Assembly (NCBI GenBank): GCA_023481175.1
Contig: JAMCWM010000024.1
Span: 1-64,000 of the forward strand
DNA length: 64,000 bases
From: Nitrospirota bacterium
GTDB taxonomy: Bacteria; Nitrospirota; Leptospirillia; Leptospirillales; Leptospirillaceae
Direction: 5' to 3'
Every line of letters begins with the position of its first letter. Within the stretch, counting starts at the first letter, position 1. Of this stretch, positions 1 through 8,366 are shown one piece after another. The notes below the pieces were generated by a model. It did not search any database and had not been told where the DNA came from. It was given only the letters and a program-made list of their open reading frames with translations. Made by a program: the position numbers and the translations under genes.

Positions 1-138
1 GAAATTGCAAACGATTCATAGGCATGGCAGTCCTCCGACTACAGGTGGACATAGAGTATGCGCCTTCTGGTTGAGAAATATCGGAATCGGGCGGAGCCGG
101 GCGGAACAATCGTGCTAATCAGGTAATCTTTTACCCCC
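1..138 (-). mobile_element. Partial IS1595/ISXO2-like insertion sequence, transposase 5' end
   Basis: On the minus strand an ATG at 25-23 opens a reading frame that runs off the window and begins MPMNRLQF. This is the usual opening of IS1595-family (ISXO2-like) transposases. Upstream of it, reading the minus strand from about 138, the DNA begins GGGGGTAAAAG and contains CTGATTAGCA, which fits a terminal inverted repeat. Beyond 138 composition changes abruptly to AT-rich. Only eight residues are visible, so the family call rests on a short match. The exact IS end and any target duplication cannot be confirmed without the other end. Confidence 0.5.
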
Positions 139-605
139 AATTATTAGCAGAATCCTCGATAAATGTTAATAATTTAATCAAATTACCATGAAGAATAAAA
201 TTAATACTTCATTTATCTTATTTCAAATATAACAAGAAATTTTATAAATAAAATCCAACTAAAGTTTGCTTTTTCATTTTTTTTATAATTTTTATAAAAT
301 TGGTAAAATTTTTTCTGTCTATCTCTGGACAAGATCATGGAAATAGCGATGGATCCCATAATTTTTTCGGCGGGATTCTTTGTCCGGCCATAAAAAGCTG
401 CGCATTGGCGGGAAGCCGTCGGGTCCCGATCGAGTCCCAAGATTGATCTGACGGGGGTGATCTGGTATGGTAAGGAAATGCCGATCAGCAATTTTGGGGA
501 ATTGTTTTCTTTGTCTCCGGAATCTTCTGCAGGAACAGTCTTTAGATTCCTGACGCCTGATTCTTTCCATTCAGGTGCCCGTCTTATCCCAAACCAGGAA
601 TATTG
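139..605. other. Gene-free stretch between IS edge and purQ
   Basis: No convincing gene is seen on either strand. Bases 139-320 are strongly AT-rich with long A and T runs, unlike the surrounding chromosome. Bases 320-605 return to normal composition and should hold the pur promoter and leader. Small inverted repeats are visible in the leader (CAATT/AATTG near 489-504 and CCTGA/TCAGG near 567-586). No known purine riboswitch consensus was recognised, and no purS-like reading frame was found. Confidence 0.6.
443..471 (+). promoter_or_regulatory. Candidate sigma70 promoter for purQLF
   Basis: TTGATC at 443-448 and TATGGT at 466-471 are separated by exactly 17 bases, and the -10 is preceded by TGG, an extended -10 signature. 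It would give a leader of about 125 nt before the purQ ATG. Assignment is by consensus only. Confidence 0.4.
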
Positions 606-1313
606 ATGACGTCTCGCCATCGTGTTGGAATCGTCCGATTTCCCGGAACGAACTGCGACCTGGATACTTGGGAGGCGCTCTCCCTCGTCCCCGGGCTTGA
701 ACCGCTCTGGCTCTCCCATAAAGAAAAGAATGCCGGAGATCTTGAGGCCATCATCCTTCCAGGAGGCTTCTCGTATGGAGACTATCTCCGTACCGGGGCC
801 ATTGCCGCTCGCGCCCCTGTCATGGATCTGGTGGGGGACTTCGCAGAAAAAGGCCACCCCGTCCTGGGAATCTGCAACGGCTTCCAGATCCTTGCCGAGG
901 CCGGGATCCTTCCCGGGACCCTCCTTCCCAATCGCGGCCGTACCTTTCTCTGCCAGGACGAATCCCTTGTAATGGAAAACTGCCGGACGCCATTCACTGC
1001 CTTTTTTGACCCCGGAACTCCGATCACTCTTCCGATTGCCCACCAGGAAGGCCGTTTTTTTATCGATTCCGACCAGCTGCAGGAAATCGAAAAGAAAGGC
1101 CAGGTTCTTCTCCGTTATCAGAAAAATCCTAACGGGTCACTTCGGGAGATTGCAGGGTTGGCAAACGAGAGAGGAAATGTCGTCGGACTTATGCCCCATC
1201 CGGAAAGACGGGCCTTCTCCCTTTTCGGAAAAAATGACGGTCTTTTGTTTTTCAGATCCCTTGCCCTCGCACTCGATCGCCAGAGTCTTCCGACTTCTTC
1301 CCCGGTGCACTGA
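606..1313 (+). CDS. purQ: Phosphoribosylformylglycinamidine synthase, glutaminase subunit PurQ
   Basis: PurQ releases ammonia from glutamine for the FGAM synthase step of de novo purine synthesis. The 235-residue protein is a single class I glutamine amidotransferase domain of normal length. The nucleophile is visible in GICNGFQ (Cys90) and the catalytic pair in MPHPE (His198, Glu200). The ATG at 606 is preceded by AGGA; a TTG immediately before it at 603 is a less likely start. It is first in a tight purQ-purL-purF operon (19 nt to purL). In the small-PurL system PurQ works in a complex with PurL and PurS, and no purS lies next to it here. Confidence 0.95.
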   Translation: MTSRHRVGIVRFPGTNCDLDTWEALSLVPGLEPLWLSHKEKNAGDLEAIILPGGFSYGDYLRTGAIAARAPVMDLVGDFAEKGHPVLGICNGFQILAEAGILPGTLLPNRGRTFLCQDESLVMENCRTPFTAFFDPGTPITLPIAHQEGRFFIDSDQLQEIEKKGQVLLRYQKNPNGSLREIAGLANERGNVVGLMPHPERRAFSLFGKNDGLLFFRSLALALDRQSLPTSSPVH

Positions 1314-1332
1314 ACTTTATCCAAGAGAACGC

Positions 1333-3558
1333 ATGACTGCCGACATTGTCTCCCGATTCAGAATACCTGCCCCTGAAATGGATCGGATCCGGGCCCTTCT
1401 CGGGCGGGATCCGAACCTGACCGAAGAGGCTGTTTTTTCAGCACTCTGGAGCGAACACTGCAGCTACAAGTCCAGCCGGATCCATCTTAGAAAATTTTCT
1501 TCGAAGGGACCCCGTGTCCTCATGGGGCCCGGCGAAAATGCCGGGGTCGTCAGAGTGACCTCCCGAACCGGGATCGCATTCAAGATGGAGAGCCACAACC
1601 ACCCGAGCTACATCGAACCCTTCCAGGGAGCGGCCACAGGGGTTGGCGGCATCCTCCGGGACATCTTCGCGATGGGCGCCCGTCCCGTCGCCCTGACGAA
1701 CAGCCTCGTCTTCGGATCCCTCCGCCAGCCGCGGCAGATGACCTTGTTCCGGCGCGTCGTGGCCGGGATCGCCGCCTACGGAAATTCCATCGGCGTTCCC
1801 ACACTGGGCGGGGAGGTCTGGTTTGACGAACGGTACGCGAAGAACATCCTTGTCAACGCCTTTGCCCTTGGACTGGTCGCCGAAGACGGGATCATGAGCG
1901 CGGTTCCCCCTCCGAAGCCCCTCCTCGCCGTCTATCTTGGAAACAAGACTGGCAGGGACGGTGTCTCTGGCGCGGCCATGGCTTCTCGCAGCTTTTCGGA
2001 CGGTGACTCCGATCTTCGCCCCCAGGTCCAGGTCGCCGATCCCTTTGTCGGGAAAAAGGTGATGGAGGCCACCCTGACCATTATCCGGGAAGGATTGGCC
2101 GGCGCCATTCAGGACATGGGAGCGGCCGGGCTGACCAGCTCTTCTGTAGAAATGGCCTCCAAGGCCGGACTGGGAATCGAGATCGACGTGGCCAGGGTCC
2201 CTCTCCGGGACTCCTCCATGGAGCCCTGGGAGATCCTTCTCTCAGAATCCCAGGAGCGCATGCTCCTTCTGGTGGAGGAGTCGCGCGTGGGCAGGATCCT
2301 CGATATTGCCAGGGACAGCCAGGTTTCGGCTGCCGTCGTCGGCCGGATCATTTCAGAGCCGGTCTTCCGGGTCAAAAAGGGGGAGGCGGTCTTCGCCGAG
2401 GTCCCAGTCCCCTTTCTGACCGACGAGGCTCCTCTCTATGACAGGCCAACCCGGCCCCATGACCTCTCCCCTTCCCGTCCGGCACATCACCCTCCCTCCG
2501 AAGCCGGGCGCCATTCCATTGCAGAACTCTTCCATCGGCTTCTCGATCACCCCAACGGGGGATCGGCCGACTGGATTTTCCGACAGTTCGATTTCGAGGT
2601 GGGAACCCGGACCCTTCTCCCTCCGGGGAGCGATGTGGCGGTCGTGGACCTCCGGGAGGAAAACCATGCCGTGGCGATCTCCATGGCAGGATTCTCCCAC
2701 CCCCTCTCCCGTGATCCCGGCCGGGGTGCCATGCTCCTGGTGGCGAAATGCGTCACCGATCTTGCCGCCGTCGGGGCCTGGCCGGTCGGACTGACCGATT
2801 GCCTGAATTTTGGAAATCCCGAGCGTCCCGAAACCATGTCGGACTTCATCGCCGCAGTCACCGGAATCGCCGACGCCACCAAACGCCTGGGGATTCCCGT
2901 CGTTTCTGGAAATGTGAGTTTTTACAATGAAACCGACGGACTTTCCATACCGCCGACTCCTATCCTGGCCACTTGCGGACTTCTTTCGGATCGCAGGAAT
3001 CTTGTACCCGGAAAAACGGCCAGCCCCGGACTTTCCCTGGCCCTGGCCGGAACCTCCCGGGATCTTTTCCTGGGAGGCTCCTATCTCGACTGGATTCTGG
3101 ACGAGCCGGAGCCGGAGCCCGTGCCGCAGGTGGACTGGGAGACCCTTGCGCGTCTCCAGCCTTTCATGAGCGTCCTCTTGGCCGCCCGGAGAATCCGTGC
3201 TTCCCGGGCCATCGGCCGGGGAGGACTCCTCCGCTCCCTGCTTCAGATCGTCTCGGGAGGAGAGACCCTGGGGGTGGCGCTTTCTCTTCCAAGGCTTGAG
3301 AGCCCTCTCCAGGCCTTTTTTTCGGAAGCGCCCGGACGAATCCTTCTCGCCTTCGAGCCGGACCACGAACGGTTCCTCGAACAGACGGCGCGGGAATTCG
3401 GAGTTCCCTTCCGGACGATCGGGATGACGGCTCCCCATCTCTGGAACATTCGCTACCAGGACCGCGAGGGCCGATCGAAAGAGCTCTCCGACTCTCCTGA
3501 ACAACTCAAGAAGCGTTATGCAGCATCCCTTGCCGGCCAGATGGAGGATCTTCCCTGA
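1333..3558 (+). CDS. purL: Phosphoribosylformylglycinamidine synthase subunit PurL (small type)
   Basis: The synthase subunit converts FGAR, ATP and ammonia to FGAM. From the ATG at 1333 it has 741 residues, the size of the small PurL found in PurLQS complexes rather than the ~1,300-residue single-chain enzyme. The ATP/substrate segment SHNHPSYIEPFQGAATGVGG is intact near residue 86, and two AIR-synthase-like halves are visible, with a GRGGLL motif near residue 620. The reading frame is open far upstream into purQ, but homology starts only at about 1333. Its TGA overlaps the purF ATG (TGATG), suggesting translational coupling. A PurS partner would be expected elsewhere in the genome. Confidence 0.95.
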   Translation: MTADIVSRFRIPAPEMDRIRALLGRDPNLTEEAVFSALWSEHCSYKSSRIHLRKFSSKGPRVLMGPGENAGVVRVTSRTGIAFKMESHNHPSYIEPFQGAATGVGGILRDIFAMGARPVALTNSLVFGSLRQPRQMTLFRRVVAGIAAYGNSIGVPTLGGEVWFDERYAKNILVNAFALGLVAEDGIMSAVPPPKPLLAVYLGNKTGRDGVSGAAMASRSFSDGDSDLRPQVQVADPFVGKKVMEATLTIIREGLAGAIQDMGAAGLTSSSVEMASKAGLGIEIDVARVPLRDSSMEPWEILLSESQERMLLLVEESRVGRILDIARDSQVSAAVVGRIISEPVFRVKKGEAVFAEVPVPFLTDEAPLYDRPTRPHDLSPSRPAHHPPSEAGRHSIAELFHRLLDHPNGGSADWIFRQFDFEVGTRTLLPPGSDVAVVDLREENHAVAISMAGFSHPLSRDPGRGAMLLVAKCVTDLAAVGAWPVGLTDCLNFGNPERPETMSDFIAAVTGIADATKRLGIPVVSGNVSFYNETDGLSIPPTPILATCGLLSDRRNLVPGKTASPGLSLALAGTSRDLFLGGSYLDWILDEPEPEPVPQVDWETLARLQPFMSVLLAARRIRASRAIGRGGLLRSLLQIVSGGETLGVALSLPRLESPLQAFFSEAPGRILLAFEPDHERFLEQTAREFGVPFRTIGMTAPHLWNIRYQDREGRSKELSDSPEQLKKRYAASLAGQMEDLP

Positions 3559-5030
3559 TGGACTCGTCCCCGGAGTCCGCGCATTCGGACTCACCCTTTG
3601 ACGAACTCAACGAAAAATGTGCCGTATTCGGAATTTACAATCATTCCGAAGCCGGAAATCTCACCTACCTGGGACTTTATGCTCTTCAGCACCGGGGCCA
3701 GGAAGGATGCGGGATCGCCACCATGGACAACGGTCGCATGATCATCCGCAAGGGCGAAGGACTTGTCTCGGAATTTTTTCGTGAGTCGGTGATCAGCGAA
3801 CTGAAAGGACGATCGGCGATCGGCCATAACCGGTATTCCACGGCCGGTTCGGACTCACAGAGGAATCTCCAGCCGCTTTCCGCCTACTTCAGCGACGCCT
3901 CGATGGCCCTCGTCCACAACGGAAATCTGACGAATGCCATGGAACTCCGGAGAGTTCTGGAAGAAGAAGGCGCCCTCTTCACGACAGATGTCGACACGGA
4001 GGTTCTGGTCCATATGATCGCCAGAAGCCGAGGGGAAGATATCGTCTCCCGCATGGAGTCGGCCCTGGCCACGGTCAAAGGCTCCTATTCCCTGCTCGCC
4101 CTTCTTCCCCATGCACTGATCGGCATTCGCGATCCGCACGGCTTCCGTCCCCTCTCCATCGGAAAGCTGGGGGAGTCCTATGTCCTGGCCTCCGAAACCT
4201 GCGCCTTCGATCTGATCGGTGCCAAATACGTCCGAGATGTCGAGCCAGGAGAGATGGTTGTCATTAACGACTCGGGAATCGAGTCTTTCCGTCTCTTTCC
4301 AAAAATTCCGAGCGCGGCCTGCATATTCGAGCTGATCTACTTTGCCCGTCCCGACAGCCGGGTCTTCGGTATCCCTGTCTACCAGGCAAGAAAGCGCCTT
4401 GGACGACGTCTGGCCAAGGACGCTCCTGTCGAGGCCGATCTTGTCGTCCCCGTCCCCGATTCGGGACTCGCCCCGGCCCTCGGCTATTCCGAGCAGTCGG
4501 GCATTCCGATCGACATGGGGCTGATCCGAAACCACTATGTGGGACGAACCTTCATCGAACCCCAGCAGTCAATCCGGCATTTCGGGGTCAAGATCAAGCT
4601 CAACGCCGTTCCGGAACTTCTTGCCGGAAAAAGGGTCGTGGTTATCGACGACTCCATCGTGCGCGGAACGACCAGCCGGAAGATCGTTTCCATGCTCAGG
4701 GAAGCTGGAGCGCGCGAAATTCATATGCGGATCACTTCGGCTCCGATCCACTTCCCCTGCTTTTACGGGATCGATACGCCCAACCGGGGCGAACTGATCG
4801 CCTCCACCCATTCCCTGGACGAGATTCGCCGCTACCTCAAGGCCGATTCCCTGGCCTATCTCTCCATCGAGGCCATGGAGGAAGAGGTCGTTTGCAGCCG
4901 GACTTTCCGGGAGGGGGAGCCGCGAACGGCGGGGTCCTACTGCAAGGCCTGTTTCGATGGCAACTATCCCATCGCCTTCACCCAGGAAGAGCGTATCCAG
5001 CACGGCTTGTTCGACCGCCCGGTCCGCTAG
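3558..5030 (+). CDS. purF: Amidophosphoribosyltransferase
   Basis: PurF makes phosphoribosylamine from PRPP and glutamine, the committed step of purine synthesis. The 490-residue protein starts with a short propeptide; the N-terminal nucleophile after processing would be Cys21 in EKCAVFGI (class II glutaminase). The PRPP loop is clear as VVVIDDSIVRGTTS near residue 362. Cysteines in AACIFEL, FPCFYG and SYCKACF match the four ligands of the Fe-S cluster of the Bacillus-type enzyme, so this is an iron-sulphur PurF. It overlaps purL by one base and ends the purine operon. Confidence 0.95.
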   Translation: MDSSPESAHSDSPFDELNEKCAVFGIYNHSEAGNLTYLGLYALQHRGQEGCGIATMDNGRMIIRKGEGLVSEFFRESVISELKGRSAIGHNRYSTAGSDSQRNLQPLSAYFSDASMALVHNGNLTNAMELRRVLEEEGALFTTDVDTEVLVHMIARSRGEDIVSRMESALATVKGSYSLLALLPHALIGIRDPHGFRPLSIGKLGESYVLASETCAFDLIGAKYVRDVEPGEMVVINDSGIESFRLFPKIPSAACIFELIYFARPDSRVFGIPVYQARKRLGRRLAKDAPVEADLVVPVPDSGLAPALGYSEQSGIPIDMGLIRNHYVGRTFIEPQQSIRHFGVKIKLNAVPELLAGKRVVVIDDSIVRGTTSRKIVSMLREAGAREIHMRITSAPIHFPCFYGIDTPNRGELIASTHSLDEIRRYLKADSLAYLSIEAMEEEVVCSRTFREGEPRTAGSYCKACFDGNYPIAFTQEERIQHGLFDRPVR

Positions 5031-5072
5031 ATTTCCGGACCCGCCGGCGGGGAAGACAGGCAGGAGTCAAAA

Positions 5073-5729
5073 TTGAAGATTCTTCCCTCCCGAACCGGCA
5101 GAAATCCCGTCTCCCCTCCCTTAAGAAGCGCCTGGAGCATGATCGAAGAGACCTTAGGCCAGGTCAGGGGGGTCGTCTTTCCGAGGATCGAATGGTTCAG
5201 GGTATGGTTCAGGCTCAGGAGAGTCGCCCGGAGAAAGGCCCACCTGCTCGCCCGTCTGGGGGAGTTTGCCGCGGGGACGGGCCTTGCGGATTATTGGCCC
5301 AATACCGGCAATCATCATCCGAAGATGGCGGCCCTGACCGAACGGATCAGGGAAACAGAACGTCTTGAAACCCATCTGAGAGACTGGATGGAATATCTCG
5401 AGGACCGGGAAGCCTCCGGCCTCATGGCCCGTCTTCAGGAAGACCTCTCCCGTCGGACGGTCTTTCCGCAGACGATCGTGGTCACCCCCGACTCTCCCTA
5501 TCTGGGACTCTCCATCAACGACATCCGGAAGACAGCCACCGCCGAAGGGAGCATTCCCCTCACCGCCCTCCGAGGGAATCTGTCGGTCGAGCTTGGCCCC
5601 CGTCTCCCCCTCATGGCGGGAGACAGGCTCGTCCTGCTCTCGGCCTGGAAAAAACTTCGGGAAATTCCCCCTTCTTCCGGACTTTTAAAGCTCGACGGCT
5701 CCCCCGACGTTGGTAGCGGTCTGTCCTGA
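5073..5729 (+). CDS. Hypothetical protein with C-terminal TrkA_C-like domain
   Basis: A 218-residue protein with a TTG start preceded by AGGAG, 42 nt after purF. The N-terminal ~110 residues are helical and basic with no family I recognise. Residues ~135-205 (TIVVTPDSPYLGLSINDIR, then AGDRLVLLSAWKKLREI) resemble the RCK C-terminal (TrkA_C) fold that binds small ligands in potassium transport regulators. No NAD-binding RCK_N half or membrane segment is present, so a stand-alone regulatory role is only a guess. Its last 45 nt overlap the convergent Fic gene, so the C-terminal tail may have been altered when that island arrived. Confidence 0.6.
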   Translation: MKILPSRTGRNPVSPPLRSAWSMIEETLGQVRGVVFPRIEWFRVWFRLRRVARRKAHLLARLGEFAAGTGLADYWPNTGNHHPKMAALTERIRETERLETHLRDWMEYLEDREASGLMARLQEDLSRRTVFPQTIVVTPDSPYLGLSINDIRKTATAEGSIPLTALRGNLSVELGPRLPLMAGDRLVLLSAWKKLREIPPSSGLLKLDGSPDVGSGLS

Positions 5730-7298
5730 TATCTCTTTTTGCGGGGGAGACACCATTTCCTGGGCAAGGAATTCAGCAAACAGACCGACTCCCCCCTCCT
5801 TGTCTGTGGAGGCTGCTTCCAGCGCCGATAAATAGCGCGTTCGATTCGTCTGGTGAACAACGGTCCATGGGTACCCGGAAGAAACGAGCACAGAATTCAT
5901 AAGGAATCGAGCCAAACGCCCGTTTCCGTCAATATAAGGGTGGATATGTCCAAACAGAAAATGCCCCATAACCGCCTGGACGGCAGGATTCGGCTCCTGT
6001 TTCATAAGGTCGAATACTTTCTCCATGAGTTCTGGAACAACTTCGTCGCTTGGAGGAACATGGGCCGAAGTTCGTAGGTATACAGGGTGCGTTCGGTACC
6101 CAAGAAGTTTGTCTTGCTGTAATAATCCTGCCAAAACAGAACGGCCGAACAGGGCCTGGTGCCAATTTTGGTGCTCCTTCCAAAGAGCCTCCGCAATCTG
6201 GGATTGTGGTTTGCCATATAAGGGTTTGGTCGTGGCCAACACGGCATTGAATGCCTCTCGATACCCTTTTGCGGCGAGGGCCGCTTCCAGTTCCTTGTCC
6301 TCCGAAGAGGCGTCAGGGTTCCATTTCCCGTCACGCACCTTGGCAATCAAGTCCGGGGGAACAGAAAACCCTTCTATGGAAAGAGAATTGTAGGCGTCTT
6401 CGACAAACCGATCGAGAATCTTTGCGGAAACCTTATCCCAAGTCTCGAAATGTCTCACGTTGTCCGTTATGGGCGCGAAAACTGCCTCGATTGTTGAGCG
6501 GTGTTTACCCCACAAACTCTCCAGCCGAGCCACGTACGGCGAGGAAACACGCCCTCCGGTTAAAGTCGGAGGGCGATCAAAAGGATCTGACACTGGTATG
6601 ATTTGCCCAAGCGCTTTGAAATATTTGTAGATTCTGTCGCTGAATTCCCGGTTTCCTATGTGTCTGTACGCCCCGACAATCCTGCCCGCGTTTCGAGCAG
6701 AACCCACTTTGTCCAGCGCCCGAATCAAGGTGTTTGGGTCTTTTACCAGAGACAACGCGATTTCCATGGTGGTAGGAGAACTTCTGAACAGATTTACGGG
6801 GGCTCGCACAATTGCGTCCTCTATCCCCATAACTGGAACTCCCTTCCAATTCGCAATTTTATCGGGAGCATTTTTCTCGTCCTTGTAAATCAAAAAAGAA
6901 TTCCCTTGTGGCGCAGTGTTGGTGGGGAGTTTTAGCGTTACGGTCCGCGTACCGCCAGTCTTTGACAGAACAACCATGTGCTCTGGGATTGTTGTCTCCC
7001 CTGTCAGAAGCCGCAGAGACCACTCGGAAGACAAGCAGATATCCTCGCCAATGTCCCGCAAGTAGCGCCCGACAAACGTCCAAAAATTTCCTGCCCAGAA
7101 GACTTTGATAGAGGCTTCGTCCTTGGGTTGCGTAACGAAATACCAACCGCGCATAATTTCTCTTAGGAAGCCTGCGTTTTCCAATCGCTCCCGATGATTT
7201 CGGGATATATCGGAGGACTTGATTATGCACTCTTTTGCCCCAGGTGTCTTTTGAAGCTCTTCAAGGGATTGTGCCAACAACTTGTTCGGCGGTATCAT
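5685..7298 (-). CDS. Fic-domain protein with N-terminal AbiEi-like regulatory region
   Basis: Fic enzymes transfer AMP or a similar moiety to target proteins. The catalytic motif HPYIDGNGRLAR lies at about residues 453-464 of 537 and is complete (His, Asp/Asn, Gly, Arg). An N-terminal inhibitory-helix motif of the S/T-x-x-x-E-G type is visible as SLSIEG at about 305-310, so the enzyme should be self-inhibited. Residues 1-200 look like a winged-helix AbiEi-type antitoxin region (ENAGFLREIMRGWYFV). The start is the ATG at 7298 because GGAAAG sits six bases upstream; a TTG at 7340 has no such site. A candidate operator-promoter lies at 7366-7410. It overlaps the convergent upstream gene and has lower GC than its surroundings, consistent with acquisition. 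Target and trigger are unknown. Confidence 0.85.
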   Translation of the reverse strand: MIPPNKLLAQSLEELQKTPGAKECIIKSSDISRNHRERLENAGFLREIMRGWYFVTQPKDEASIKVFWAGNFWTFVGRYLRDIGEDICLSSEWSLRLLTGETTIPEHMVVLSKTGGTRTVTLKLPTNTAPQGNSFLIYKDEKNAPDKIANWKGVPVMGIEDAIVRAPVNLFRSSPTTMEIALSLVKDPNTLIRALDKVGSARNAGRIVGAYRHIGNREFSDRIYKYFKALGQIIPVSDPFDRPPTLTGGRVSSPYVARLESLWGKHRSTIEAVFAPITDNVRHFETWDKVSAKILDRFVEDAYNSLSIEGFSVPPDLIAKVRDGKWNPDASSEDKELEAALAAKGYREAFNAVLATTKPLYGKPQSQIAEALWKEHQNWHQALFGRSVLAGLLQQDKLLGYRTHPVYLRTSAHVPPSDEVVPELMEKVFDLMKQEPNPAVQAVMGHFLFGHIHPYIDGNGRLARFLMNSVLVSSGYPWTVVHQTNRTRYLSALEAASTDKEGGVGLFAEFLAQEMVSPPQKEISGQTATNVGGAVEL

Positions 7299-7365
7299 AA
7301 ACTTTCCTTTTTTTTGCGCGAATGCGCTAATCCGAAACAAAATGCCCTAGTCAAATCAGGAAACT

Positions 7366-7410
7366 TTACTTTAGTGATTTCACTTTACTATTAGTAATTG
7401 CGAAATGCAA
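7366..7410 (-). promoter_or_regulatory. Candidate promoter overlapped by two palindromes, upstream of the Fic gene
   Basis: On the minus strand TTGCAT (7410-7405) and TAAAGT (7387-7382) are spaced by 17 bases, giving a sigma70-type promoter about 75 nt upstream of the Fic start. A perfect palindrome TTACTA-T-TAGTAA (7385-7397) covers the spacer and -10. A second imperfect copy (TTACTTTAGTGA, 7366-7377) sits at the expected start point about two helical turns away. This arrangement fits repression by a dimeric DNA-binding protein, plausibly the AbiEi-like N-terminus of the gene itself. Confidence 0.5.
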
Positions 7411-7513
7411 GAAAAATAGGCCGAAAAAAGACTGGTCTTATCCATCAAATTATCTTGATCAAAAGAAAAATATAGACGCCGGAAAACTTTAACTTGGTGT
7501 AAGCGCAACAGAT

Positions 7514-8161
7514 TTGTCAAACGTCTCTCCTCCAGGCTTTGCGTCAACTCTCCTGCCGACGATCCTGCCGGCGATTCCGTTTCCAAGCGACCGTTTGGCC
7601 TGGACTCTCAGGAATCTAAACAACGCCAAGACAAACGTCAGCCCCTCGAGGGCGGGAATTCGGGACGCCGACTTATCCAAGGAGACAGCGGCGTATGTTA
7701 CCAATTGGTTGTCAGCAAACTGGGCAATTCTCGTTCTCGTGGATCGCGACGAAGGTGATTGTCTGGCGCTGGAGCGGGACTTGGAAAAAATGGTAGCGGA
7801 TGCCGGATTGGTCAGTATGACCGCAGGAGGTAATGCCGATCATTTTCAGGTGGCTAACCAAATCGTCGTCGAGGAGCTGGAAGTGTGGTTCTTTGGCGAC
7901 TGGCGGGCGGTGCCGATTGCCTATCCCCTTGTGCTCGCTACAATTCCCCAAAAAGTTGGTTTTCGTGATCCTGATGCCATCTCTGGCGGAAAATGGGAGG
8001 CATTGGAACGTGTGTTGAAAAAAGCCGGATATTTCAAAACCGGGTTACGCAAGATGGAGTGCGCGCGAGCTGTATCGCGGCACATGGAACCGGCGAGAAA
8101 AACTTCTAATAGTTTTCAAGCACTCCATGGAGCGGTGTCTGCTTTTTTGAAAATGACTTAA
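7514..8161 (+). CDS. Orphan DUF4276-family protein, probably 5'-truncated
   Basis: From about residue 60 to the end the 215-residue product matches the DUF4276 pattern: AILVLVDRDEGDC, then VVEELEVWFFGD, then a C-terminal ARKTSNSFQALHGAV-like tail. DUF4276 proteins are usually encoded beside an AAA/OLD-like ATPase in putative defence pairs and appear TOPRIM-like (inference). Here no ATPase gene is adjacent. The first ~45 residues do not look like the family and the expected opening strand with its acidic residue is absent. An in-frame stop (7490) lies just upstream and the only start is a TTG without a ribosome site. It is probably a decayed remnant. Confidence 0.6.
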   Translation: MSNVSPPGFASTLLPTILPAIPFPSDRLAWTLRNLNNAKTNVSPSRAGIRDADLSKETAAYVTNWLSANWAILVLVDRDEGDCLALERDLEKMVADAGLVSMTAGGNADHFQVANQIVVEELEVWFFGDWRAVPIAYPLVLATIPQKVGFRDPDAISGGKWEALERVLKKAGYFKTGLRKMECARAVSRHMEPARKTSNSFQALHGAVSAFLKMT

Positions 8162-8366
8162 TAGTCTCTTGACGTAACCTTTCGCTGAAGCCTTGAGAGT
8201 CCGTCTGGAGGGGCTATGGGGGAAGAAAGGATCTGGCGGAAGTCTTTCCGGAGAGGGTAGAGCAGGATTTCCTTAAGGGAAGAGCGTATTGCTTGAAGAC
8301 ATCCTTCTTTCCCCGGCCCTGCGTCAACCCGACGGAGTTCCAATGGAGGCGAAATTCAGGTTGCCT

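Noticed and set aside
213-1043. 276-codon minus-strand frame over the purQ leader and gene
   Set aside because: It lies antisense to a clear purQ and its N-terminal and C-terminal parts show no family sense; it is a shadow of purQ codon bias.
2353-3594. 413-codon minus-strand frame opposite purL
   Set aside because: Fully antisense to conserved purL sequence with low-complexity composition; a high-GC shadow.
8158-8343. 61-codon minus-strand frame between the DUF4276 gene and miaB
   Set aside because: No ribosome site, no recognisable family, and it sits at an island edge; not enough support for a gene.
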